DNA of 64,000 bases, from positions 4,092,001 through 4,156,000 of the forward strand of contig NZ_CP102770.1 in NCBI RefSeq assembly GCF_038561935.1, given 5' to 3'. This DNA comes from Myxococcus stipitatus. GTDB lineage: Bacteria > Myxococcota > Myxococcia > Myxococcales > Myxococcaceae. Shown one piece after another: positions 22,557 to 30,293 of the stretch. The translations under genes were made by a program, and so were the position numbers. The notes beneath the pieces were generated by a model that searched no databases, was not told the DNA's origin, and saw only the letters and a list, made by a program, of their open reading frames with translations. Every line of letters starts with the position of its first letter. Positions within the stretch are counted from its first letter, which is position 1.

Positions 22557-24203
22557 ATGAAGGCATCGGACCTGTTCGTCAAGGCACTGGAGGCCGAGGG
22601 TGTTCGCTACATCTTCGGGCTCCCCGGAGAAGAGAACCTGGACCTGCTGGAGTCGATGCGCTCCTCCAGCCTGCGACTGGTCGTGACCCGCCATGAGCAG
22701 GCGGCGGGCTTCATGGCGGCGACGTGGGGCCGGCTGACGGGGCGCGCGGGCGTGAGCCTGGCGACGCTGGGGCCGGGGGCCACCAACCTCGTCACGCCCG
22801 CCGCGTACGCGCAGCTGGGCGCCATGCCCATGGTGATGCTCACCGGGCAGAAGCCCATCAAGGTGAGCAAGCAGGCCCACTTCCAGATCGTGGACGTGGT
22901 CGGGATGATGCGGCCGCTCACCAAGCTGACGCGCACGCTGGTGTCGTCGGAGCATGTCCCCTCGGCCGTGCGCGAGGCCTTCCGCCGCGCGGAGGAGGAG
23001 CGTCCCGGGGCCACGCATCTGGAGCTGCCCGAGGACGTCGCGCGCGAGTCCACCGAGGCTCCGCTCCTGGCGCCCAGCGCATGGCGCAGGCCCGTGGCGG
23101 ATGAGGGCTCCATCGCTCAAGCCGTGGAGACCATCGCCTCCGCGCGCCGGCCCCTCTTGATGATTGGCGCGGGCGCCAACCGGAAGCTCACCTCGGAGAT
23201 GCTCCGGGTCCTCGTGGACCGGGTGGGCATTCCCTTCTCGAGCACGCAGATGGGCAAGGGCGTGGTGGATGAGTCCCACCCGCTGTGGATGGGCACCGCC
23301 GCGCTGACGGATGGGGACTTCGTCCACCGCGCCATCGAGGCGTCCGACTGCATCATCAACGTGGGCCACGACGTCATCGAGAAGCCGCCCTTCGTCATGC
23401 GCGACAACAAGCGCGCGGTGGTGCACCTCAACTTCTCCTCGGCGGAGGTGGACCCCGTCTACTTCCCGAAGCTGGAGGTGACGGGCGACATCGCGAACGC
23501 GGTGTGGCGCATCACCCAGGGCCTGGAGGGCCGTGGCAGCTGGGACTTCACGCCGTTCGAGAAGGCTCGGGCCGGACTGGAGACGCAGCTCCAGCGCGGC
23601 TTCGCGGATGACCGCTTCCCCATCTACCCCGCGCGGCTGGTGGCGGAGGTGCGGCGCGCGCTGCCCGACGACGGCATCGTCTGCCTGGACAACGGCATGT
23701 ACAAGCTGTGGTTCGCCCGGTACTACCGGACGCGCAAGCCCAATACGCTGTTGCTCGACAACGCGCTCGCGACGATGGGCGCGGGCCTGCCGTCGGCCAT
23801 CGCCGCGAAGCTCGTGCACCCGCGCCGCAAGGTGGTCGCGGTCGCTGGAGACGGCGGGTTCATGATGAACTCCCAGGAGCTGGAGACGGCGGTGCGCCTG
23901 GGCCTGGACCTGACGGTCATCGTCGTGCGCGACGACGGCTACGGGATGATTCGCTGGAAGCAGGGCGAGATGGGCCTGCCCGACTTCGGCATGACGCTGG
24001 GCAACCCCGACTTCGTCCGCTACGCGGAGGCGTACGGCGCCAAGGGACACCGTCCCACCAGCGCGTCGGAGTTCGGCGCCACGCTGGCGCGCTGCCTCGA
24101 CTCGGGCGGCGTGCACGTCATCGACCTGCCCATTGACTACTCGGACAACACCCGCGCGCTCGGCGTGGGGGAGAAGGAAGAGGAGGCACACCATGTTGGC
24201 TGA
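22557..24203 (+). CDS. thiamine-diphosphate-dependent enzyme of the acetolactate synthase/decarboxylase family
   Basis: Start ATG 22557 has GGAAGGG at proper spacing and gives 548 residues, typical of the family. The N-terminal pyrimidine-binding domain has GLPGEENLD and the catalytic Glu47 in RHEQAAG; the C-terminal pyrophosphate-binding domain has VAGDGGFMMNS near residue 431 (GDG-x-N motif). The middle domain includes the IGAGANRK and IIRW type strands. It resembles the acetolactate synthase large subunit but no small regulatory subunit gene follows; the next gene is an aldehyde dehydrogenase overlapping by 11 nt. A 2-oxoacid decarboxylase or carboligase producing an aldehyde for that partner is the simplest reading. 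Confidence 0.85.
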   Translation: MKASDLFVKALEAEGVRYIFGLPGEENLDLLESMRSSSLRLVVTRHEQAAGFMAATWGRLTGRAGVSLATLGPGATNLVTPAAYAQLGAMPMVMLTGQKPIKVSKQAHFQIVDVVGMMRPLTKLTRTLVSSEHVPSAVREAFRRAEEERPGATHLELPEDVARESTEAPLLAPSAWRRPVADEGSIAQAVETIASARRPLLMIGAGANRKLTSEMLRVLVDRVGIPFSSTQMGKGVVDESHPLWMGTAALTDGDFVHRAIEASDCIINVGHDVIEKPPFVMRDNKRAVVHLNFSSAEVDPVYFPKLEVTGDIANAVWRITQGLEGRGSWDFTPFEKARAGLETQLQRGFADDRFPIYPARLVAEVRRALPDDGIVCLDNGMYKLWFARYYRTRKPNTLLLDNALATMGAGLPSAIAAKLVHPRRKVVAVAGDGGFMMNSQELETAVRLGLDLTVIVVRDDGYGMIRWKQGEMGLPDFGMTLGNPDFVRYAEAYGAKGHRPTSASEFGATLARCLDSGGVHVIDLPIDYSDNTRALGVGEKEEEAHHVG

Positions 24204-25641
24204 CCGCTATCCGTTCTACCTGGCCAACCGTCCCCGGCAGCCCAACGAGGACCTGCCCGTCGTCGACAAGTTCTCCGGTGAGGTGGTGACGCGGGTCGCG
24301 CTCTCGAGCGCGGCCGACGTGGAGGCGGCCATCGCCGCCGCCGTGCGCGCCACCGAGCCCATGCGCAAGCTGCCGCCCCACGCGCGGCAGGCGGTGCTGG
24401 AGCACTGCGTGCGCCGCTTCCGGGAGCGCGCGGAGGAGCTCGCCCTGATTCTCTGCATCGAGGCGGGCAAGCCCCTGCGCGACGCACGCGGCGAAGTCAC
24501 GCGCCTCATCGAGACCTTCAAGGCCGCCGCCGAGGAGGCCGTGCGCGGCGGAGGCGAGGTGCTCAACCTGGAGGTCTCCGCCCGCGCGGAGGGCTACCGA
24601 GGCTTCACCCGCCGCGTGCCCGTGGGGCCCGTGTCGCTCATCACCCCGTTCAACTTCCCGCTCAACCTGGTGGCCCACAAGGTGGCCCCCGCCATCGCCG
24701 CGGGCTGCCCCTTCATCCTCAAGCCCTCGGACCGCACCCCGGTGAGCGCGATGGTGCTGGCGGAGGTGCTCGCGGAGACGAACCTCCCCGAGGGCGCGTT
24801 CTCCGTCGTCACGCCTCGGCTCGCGGACATCGGCCCGCTCATCGAGGACGAGCGGCTCATGCTGCTGTCCTTCACCGGCTCGGAGAAGGTGGGCTGGGAG
24901 CTCAAGGCGCGCGCGGGACGCAAGAAGGTGGTGCTGGAGCTGGGCGGCAACGCCGCGTGTGTCGTGGACAAGGAGCCCGGCGCGCCGCTGGAGGCCATCG
25001 CGGACCGCGTGGCGCTCGGGGCCTTCTTCCAGTCGGGGCAGAGCTGCATCTCCGTGCAGCGCGTGCTGGTGCACACCACGCACTACGAAGCGCTCAAGCA
25101 GTTGCTCGTGGCCCGCGCCCGAGCCCTTCGCGCGGGCAATCCCCGCGACGAGGCCACCACGCTGGGGCCCATGATCGACGAGCCCGCGGCGCGCCGGCTC
25201 GAGGGGTGGATCCAGAGCGCGGTGGCGCGAGGTGCCCGGGTGCTGACGGGCGGTGGACGACAGGGCGCGCTGCTCGAGGCCACGGTGCTCGAAGGCGTCC
25301 CCGCGGACGAGCCCCTCCACACCGAAGAGGCCTTCGGACCGGTGGTGCTGCTCGAGTCCTTCGAGTCCTTCACCGACGCCCTGCGCCGCGTGAACGCGGG
25401 CCGCTTCGGCTTGCAGGCGGGCCTCTTCACCAATGACCTGTCCCGCGCGATGCGCGCCTGGGATGACCTGGAGGTGGGCGGCGTGGTGGTGGGCGACGTG
25501 CCGAGCTTCCGCGTCGACACCATGCCCTACGGTGGCGTGAAGAGCTCCGGGCTGGGCCGCGAGGGCGTGAAGTACGCCATTGAGGACATGACCGAGGTCC
25601 GCCTGCTCGTCCTGAAGCAGGGCCCCGCGCGGGAGGACTGA
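24193..25641 (+). CDS. aldehyde dehydrogenase family protein
   Basis: The ATG at 24193, eleven nt before the end of the upstream gene, gives 482 residues and a normal NAD(P)-dependent ALDH. The Rossmann strand LITPFNFPLNLVAHKVAPAI contains the conserved Asn, LELGGNAA holds the general-base Glu, and the nucleophilic Cys is in SGQSCISVQR (about residue 285). The C-terminal PYGGVKSSGLGREG is intact. It most likely oxidises the aldehyde released by the coupled ThDP enzyme to the acid. The pair is under the LysR gene divergent to it. Confidence 0.88.
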   Translation: MLADRYPFYLANRPRQPNEDLPVVDKFSGEVVTRVALSSAADVEAAIAAAVRATEPMRKLPPHARQAVLEHCVRRFRERAEELALILCIEAGKPLRDARGEVTRLIETFKAAAEEAVRGGGEVLNLEVSARAEGYRGFTRRVPVGPVSLITPFNFPLNLVAHKVAPAIAAGCPFILKPSDRTPVSAMVLAEVLAETNLPEGAFSVVTPRLADIGPLIEDERLMLLSFTGSEKVGWELKARAGRKKVVLELGGNAACVVDKEPGAPLEAIADRVALGAFFQSGQSCISVQRVLVHTTHYEALKQLLVARARALRAGNPRDEATTLGPMIDEPAARRLEGWIQSAVARGARVLTGGGRQGALLEATVLEGVPADEPLHTEEAFGPVVLLESFESFTDALRRVNAGRFGLQAGLFTNDLSRAMRAWDDLEVGGVVVGDVPSFRVDTMPYGGVKSSGLGREGVKYAIEDMTEVRLLVLKQGPARED

Positions 25642-25893
25642 GCCCCTCGCGCTCGGCCGGAAGTGACACGTGGGGTGGGGGCGTCGCGCCGACGGAGCGG
25701 CGCCTCCCTCGTGTGTCGGCGGGACGACGCCTCGCGGCCTCGCGCGTGTCCTCGCCTGGAGAAGTTGCTGGACCCGTCCGAGCAGGCCCGGTAGTGACTT
25801 TGACCTCAAACTATATGCCCGAGGGGGACATCCGCGAGAGGGAGGCGCGTGGTGGACGGCTTCTGGGCGCTCCACCGCGAGAGGTCTTCCGAC
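25642..25893. other. intergenic region upstream of the MscS channel gene
   Basis: 252 nt without a supported gene. TGACTTTGACCTCAAACTATATG around 25795-25817 is a locally A/T-richer patch with TTGACC and TATATG, but their spacing of six is wrong for a standard promoter. A coding start upstream of 25894 (GTG 25849) remains possible. Confidence 0.4.
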
Positions 25894-27114
25894 ATGCTGC
25901 GTTCCATCCTGCTGCCGCCGTTGCTGTCCACCGCCCCCGTCGAGGCTCCCGCGGAGGGGGCCTCGCTGCCGGTGCCGGCGCTGGACTCGGCGTGGTGGGG
26001 ATTGGAGCTGTGGCAGTGGGCGGGCCTGGGCGTGTTGGTGGCGGGGGCATGGCTGTTGGGCCGGGGCCTGGAGTGGCTGGTGATGCGGGTGGTGGACCGG
26101 GCCACGGCGTTGACGAAGTCCGGCTGGGATGACCAGCTGGCGGCCTCCGCGCGAGGGCCGCTGCGCTACCTGCTGTTCGTCGTGCTGGTGGCCACCGGGT
26201 TGTGGGCGCTGAAGCTGCCGCCCTCGGCGAAGCAGGGCGTGGAGCTGGCGGCGCGCTCGGTGGGGTTGGCCGCGCTGGCGTGGTTCCTCCTGCGCTTCGT
26301 GAAGCTGGCGGCGCGCTTCGTCGAGCAGACGGTGGCGCGCGAGGAGCAGGGGGGAAACGTGGGCCGCGCGCGCGGCCTGCGCACGCAGCTGGCGGTGCTG
26401 CGCCGGGTGACGGAAGTGGCGGTGGTGCTCGTCTGCGCCTCGCTGCTGCTGCTCCAGTTCGAGGCGGTGCGCAACGTGGGCGTGTCGCTGCTGGCCTCCG
26501 CGGGCATCGCCGGTCTCTTCATCGGCCTGGCGGCGCAGAAGTCCATCTCCACGCTGCTCGCGGGCATCCAGCTCTCCATCACCCAGCCCATCCGCATCGG
26601 CGACACCGTCATCGTGGAGAACGAGTGGGGCTGGGTGGAGGAGATCACGCTCACCTACGTCGTGGTGAAGGTGTGGGACTTGCGCCGGCTGGTGATTCCC
26701 ATGGGCCACTTCCTGGAGAAGCCCTTCCAGAACTGGAGCAAGGTGTCGCCCGACATCATGGGCACCGCGGAGCTCTACGTGGACTTCCGCACGGACGTGC
26801 CCGCGGTGCGCGCGGAGCTCCAGCGCGTGCTGGAGCAGGAGTCCCGGGGGCTGTGGGACGGCAAGGTGCACGCGCTCCAGGTGACGGACCTCTCCGAGCG
26901 CACCATGAAGCTGCGCGCGCTGGTGAGCGCGTCGGACGCGGGCAAGGCCTTCGAGCTGCGCTGCATCGTCCGTGAGAAGCTCATGGCCTTCCTGCGCGAG
27001 CAGCCCCACGGACTCCCGATGGTGCGCACCGAGGCGAGCCTCGCGGAGTCCGGCGACGCGCCCGTCACCGTGCGCGCCGGCGCCAACGTCCTGGCCACGA
27101 TGCCGGGCGAGTGA
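25894..27114 (+). CDS. mechanosensitive ion channel, MscS family
   Basis: I use ATG 25894 (MLRSILLPPLL), with AGAGG ten bases upstream; a GTG at 25849 extends it by 15 residues. The 406-residue product has an N-terminal segment and four to five membrane helices, ending with the pore-lining helix in VSLLASAGIAGLFIGLAAQKSISTLLAGIQL, typical of MscS. The cytoplasmic beta domain follows at DTVIVENEWGWVEEITLTYVVVKVWDLRRLVIP. The channel releases solutes under hypo-osmotic shock. No partner gene is linked. Confidence 0.88.
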   Translation: MLRSILLPPLLSTAPVEAPAEGASLPVPALDSAWWGLELWQWAGLGVLVAGAWLLGRGLEWLVMRVVDRATALTKSGWDDQLAASARGPLRYLLFVVLVATGLWALKLPPSAKQGVELAARSVGLAALAWFLLRFVKLAARFVEQTVAREEQGGNVGRARGLRTQLAVLRRVTEVAVVLVCASLLLLQFEAVRNVGVSLLASAGIAGLFIGLAAQKSISTLLAGIQLSITQPIRIGDTVIVENEWGWVEEITLTYVVVKVWDLRRLVIPMGHFLEKPFQNWSKVSPDIMGTAELYVDFRTDVPAVRAELQRVLEQESRGLWDGKVHALQVTDLSERTMKLRALVSASDAGKAFELRCIVREKLMAFLREQPHGLPMVRTEASLAESGDAPVTVRAGANVLATMPGE

Positions 27115-27225
27115 GCCGTGACCCACGGGGCGCCGGTGTCGTTTCATGGACGTGACACGGCGTGGCTCGCTCGATTTGTCGAGCGGTGAACACTCCCGGT
27201 AGGGGTTTCGAGGTGGGATGAGTTG

Positions 27226-27248
27226 TCGGCTTTTGCTGGATAAGCCGA
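27226..27248. repeat. hairpin-forming inverted repeat between MscS and M28 peptidase genes
   Basis: TCGGCTT (27226-27232) and AAGCCGA (27242-27248) are perfect 7-bp arms separated by TTGCTGGAT. It is in the 267-nt space between a stop at 27114 and the start at 27382. It is A/T-richer than its surroundings. It could be a terminator remnant or an operator; no run of T follows. Confidence 0.4.
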
Positions 27249-27381
27249 AAGTGCCGGTCCGTCCCCGACGACGCGTTCGCCACCTGGTGTTCACGGCGTC
27301 GGGACCACACGCGGAGGCCGCTTCTCTCGGCTGGCCGCGGTGATCCGCGACGCACCACCCACACACCGAGGAGCGCTGCTC

Positions 27382-28581
27382 ATGAAGCGGTTGATTCCGT
27401 TTGCCTTGTTTTTGCTGAGCCCTACCGCGGCCTTCGCTGGGGCCGATGACCAAGAGCTGTGGATTTCGCTGGGCTCCGATGCCCTCGAGCCCGTCGCGGA
27501 AGCCTTCGCGAAGGAAGGATGGGCCATGCCCCCGGCCTCGCTGGCGAAGGGCGACGTGACGGTGATTCCCGTCCGTGAGTCCCAGCTGGAGAGCATCGCG
27601 CATGTCATGCACGAGAAGTTCAACCGCTGCGCGGGCTTCGTCACCTACGAGAGTCTGGACGCGGCGGAGAAGGCGCTGGTACCCGAGCCGGCGCCGCGCA
27701 TCGAGACCCTCGGGCCGCCGCTGTACACGCTGACGAACGCCGCCGTCGCCAACTGCCTCGCCAGCACGGTGACGGAGGCCAACGTGCGCGGCACCATCAA
27801 CTCGATGGCCGCGTACACGACGCGCTACTACACGTCCTCGACGGGCGTGAGCGCCGCCAACTGGCTGCGCTCGCACTGGGCGAGCCTGGCGTCCGGCCGC
27901 TCCGACATGGCCGCGTCGCTGTTCACTCACGCGGCGTGGGCGCAGCCGTCCGTGGTTCTCACCGTCACGGGCACCACGTACCCCAGCGAGGTCGTCGTGG
28001 TGGGTGGTCACCTGGACTCCACGTCCTCGGGCAGCGTGGCGCCTGGCGCGGATGACAACGCCTCCGGCATCGCGTCCTTCACGGACGTCATCCGGGCGAT
28101 GGTGGCCTGCAACTACCGGCCGCAGCGCACCATCAAGTTCATCGGCTACGCGGCGGAGGAGGTGGGTCTGCGCGGCTCGAAGGAGATCGCCGCCTATCAC
28201 CGCAACAACGGCATCAACGTGGTGGGCGTGCTCCAGCTCGACATGACGAACTACCGGGGCACCTCGGCCGACATCGGCATCGTCACCGACTACACCAACG
28301 CGGCGCAGAACACGTTCCTCCGCAACCTCATCACCACGTACCTGCCGGGCGTCACCCATATCAACACGACGTGCGGCTACGCGTGCTCGGACCACGCGTC
28401 GTGGACGAACGCGGGCTTCGCGGCGTCCATCCCGCACGAGGCCGTCGTCAGCCAGGGCAACCCGTACATCCACACGGTGAACGACACGATCTCCCGCGCC
28501 CGCCCCACGGCGGGCATGGCCACCCACGCGCTCAAGTTCTCGCAGCTCGCCGGCGCCTACGTCGCCGAGATGGGCAAGTAG
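27382..28581 (+). CDS. secreted M28-family zinc aminopeptidase
   Basis: ATG 27382 gives a Sec signal peptide (MKRLIPFALFLLSPTAAFA). Of 399 residues the C-terminal 300 form the di-zinc aminopeptidase: GGHLDS (His and Asp ligand), GADDNASG (bridging Asp), YAAEEVGLRGS (catalytic Glu and Glu ligand), VLQLDM (Asp) and a final His in SIPHEA, all in the order of the Vibrio leucyl aminopeptidase. The N-terminal 100 residues look like a proregion of the same type. It would cleave N-terminal residues from peptides outside the cell or in the periplasm. A perfect hairpin follows the stop codon. Confidence 0.9.
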   Translation: MKRLIPFALFLLSPTAAFAGADDQELWISLGSDALEPVAEAFAKEGWAMPPASLAKGDVTVIPVRESQLESIAHVMHEKFNRCAGFVTYESLDAAEKALVPEPAPRIETLGPPLYTLTNAAVANCLASTVTEANVRGTINSMAAYTTRYYTSSTGVSAANWLRSHWASLASGRSDMAASLFTHAAWAQPSVVLTVTGTTYPSEVVVVGGHLDSTSSGSVAPGADDNASGIASFTDVIRAMVACNYRPQRTIKFIGYAAEEVGLRGSKEIAAYHRNNGINVVGVLQLDMTNYRGTSADIGIVTDYTNAAQNTFLRNLITTYLPGVTHINTTCGYACSDHASWTNAGFAASIPHEAVVSQGNPYIHTVNDTISRARPTAGMATHALKFSQLAGAYVAEMGK

Positions 28582-28606
28582 TCGCGTGACGTGAAGGGCC
28601 CGTGCT

Positions 28607-28634
28607 CCGCCGCGTGGAGGGTCCCACGCGGCGG
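28607..28634 (+). terminator. perfect hairpin after the M28 peptidase gene
   Basis: CCGCCGCGTGG (28607-28617) and CCACGCGGCGG (28624-28634) are perfect 11-bp arms around a 6-nt loop. It lies 26 nt after the stop codon and before the VWA gene start at 28659. It has no U-tract, as is common for terminators in GC-rich genomes. Confidence 0.55.
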
Positions 28635-28658
28635 GGTGCGGTGTATGGTCCCCGGACC

Positions 28659-29498
28659 ATGGCCTACTCGGCGGAAATCAGCCGCACCCAGCCCGCGTGC
28701 ATCCTCATCCTGGTGGACCAGTCCGGCTCCATGGAGGAGCCCTTCGGTGGCCCTGGCGGCACCCGCATGAAGGCCGAAGGGGTCGCGGACGTCACCAACC
28801 GCCTGCTCCAGAACCTGGTGGTCCGCTGTGCCCGCGAGGACGGCATCCGGGACTACTTCCACCTGGGCGTGCTCGGGTACGGAGAGCACGTCGGCTCCGC
28901 CTTCTCCGGGTCGCTGGCGGGGCGGGGGCTGGTCCCCATCAGTGAGATTGGCCATGCACCCGCGCGACTGGAGGAGCGCACGCGCGAGCGTGAGGATGGG
29001 ATGGGCGGACTGGTGCGCGAGAAGGTCCGCTTCCCCATCTGGTTCGAGCCGAAGGCCCACGGGCCAACGCCCATGTGCCAGGTGCTCGGGCGGGCCACGG
29101 AGCTGGTGCGGGAGTGGATGCGCCAGCATCCCGAGAGCTTCCCGCCCATCGTGGTGAACATCTCCGACGGGCAGCCCACGGATGGAGACCCGACGACGGC
29201 CGCATCCGCGTTGCGCTCGGTGCGCGGCGAGGACGGAGGGGTGCTGCTGCTCAACGTGCACCTGTCCTCGGTCCCCGCGCAGCCCATCCAGTTCCCCGAC
29301 GCGGAGGTGGTGCTGCCGGACGCTCACGCGCGGCTGCTCTTCGACCTCTCCAGTCCGCTCACGCCCGGCATGCGCGAGGCGGCGCGCGAGGAGGGGCACG
29401 CCGTGCGCGACGGGGCTCGTGCCTTCACCTTCAACGCGGACATCGTGTCGCTCATCAAGTTCCTGAACATCGGGACCCGCCCCGCCAACCTGCGCTGA
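28659..29498 (+). CDS. TerY-like VWA-domain protein (first gene of a TerY-P triad)
   Basis: ATG 28659 gives 279 residues. The VWA MIDAS motif DQSGSM starts at Asp20 (strand ILILVDQSGSME), with the third conserved Thr in GPTPMCQ and the distal Asp in ISDGQPTDGD. No signal peptide, so it is cytoplasmic. VWA proteins of this kind act as metal-dependent adaptor or scaffold. It is followed by a PP2C-type phosphatase and a kinase-like gene, the composition described for TerY-P triads linked to tellurite/stress responses. Start upstream of 28659 would run into the hairpin. Confidence 0.85.
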   Translation: MAYSAEISRTQPACILILVDQSGSMEEPFGGPGGTRMKAEGVADVTNRLLQNLVVRCAREDGIRDYFHLGVLGYGEHVGSAFSGSLAGRGLVPISEIGHAPARLEERTREREDGMGGLVREKVRFPIWFEPKAHGPTPMCQVLGRATELVREWMRQHPESFPPIVVNISDGQPTDGDPTTAASALRSVRGEDGGVLLLNVHLSSVPAQPIQFPDAEVVLPDAHARLLFDLSSPLTPGMREAAREEGHAVRDGARAFTFNADIVSLIKFLNIGTRPANLR

Positions 29499-29521
29499 CC
29501 TTCCATCGAAAGGGCGCCAAC

Positions 29522-30289
29522 GTGCGAATCGAGCTCGAGGTCGTCAGCGTCCAGAAGGCGGGTCACACGCCCGCCGAGAATGAGGACGCGTGGGCGTCCG
29601 AGCGCTCCTCCACGCTGGAGGGCGACACGCTGCGGGTGGCGGTGGCGGATGGGGCCACGGAGAGTCTCTTCTCCGGACAGTGGGCCCGGCTGCTGGCCCG
29701 CGAGTATGTGGCGGGGACGATGCACGAGCCGCCCGCGCTGCTCGAGTCGCTGCCCGGCCTTCAGCGGCGGTGGCGCTCCGACGTCGAGGCGCGCGACCTC
29801 CCCTGGTATGCGCAGGAGAAGCTGCGCGAGGGAGCTTTCGCCACGCTCCTGGGCGTGCGCTGTGAGCAGGCGCCTCGGCCGGGGCAGGGCTTGGGGACGT
29901 GGGCGGCGCTGGTGGTGGGGGACTCGTGTCTGTTCCAGGTGCGGGAGGGGCGGCTCGTGTGCGCGTTTCCGCTGGAGCGGGCGGCGGCCTTCGGCTCGCG
30001 GCCCTTCCTCGTGTCCACGCATGAGGGACACAACCCGCGCGTGGGGGAGTACGTGCGCTGTGCCTCGGGGGACCTGCGTCCTGGAGACCTCTTGATGCTC
30101 ATGACCGATGCCCTGGCGCAGTGGTTCCTGGCGGAGCACGAGCGCGGAGGAGCGCCGTGGCTGACCTTGCCAACCTGGGGCTCGGAGGCTCCGCACGAGC
30201 GCTTCCAGCCCTTCGTGGACGGGCTGCGCGCGAGCAAGGCCCTCCGCAATGACGACGTCACGCTGGCCCGGTTGACCGTGGGGGCGTGA
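29522..30289 (+). CDS. PP2C-type Ser/Thr phosphatase-like protein (second gene of the triad)
   Basis: The start is GTG 29522 with AAAGGG upstream and yields 255 residues. PP2C metal-site motifs are recognisable in order: ENEDAW (Glu/Asp, residues 19-23), VADGATES with Asp43, TDALAQWF (the motif 8 Asp) and NDDVTLARL at the C-terminus. The core pattern DG-T-E replaces the usual DGxGG. Such members presumably remove phosphate put on by the linked kinase. Gaps to its neighbours are 23 and 4 nt. Confidence 0.82.
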   Translation: MRIELEVVSVQKAGHTPAENEDAWASERSSTLEGDTLRVAVADGATESLFSGQWARLLAREYVAGTMHEPPALLESLPGLQRRWRSDVEARDLPWYAQEKLREGAFATLLGVRCEQAPRPGQGLGTWAALVVGDSCLFQVREGRLVCAFPLERAAAFGSRPFLVSTHEGHNPRVGEYVRCASGDLRPGDLLMLMTDALAQWFLAEHERGGAPWLTLPTWGSEAPHERFQPFVDGLRASKALRNDDVTLARLTVGA

Positions 30290-30293
30290 CGGC

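Noticed and set aside
24118-28527. A 1469-codon open frame on the minus strand, and similar long antisense frames such as 15559-19044 (+), 38002-41106 (-) and 51583-55278 (+)
   Set aside because: They are long because high GC makes stop codons rare in the opposite strand. They run through several well-supported genes on the other strand, their composition is Arg/Ala/His-rich and they show no domains or ribosome binding sites.
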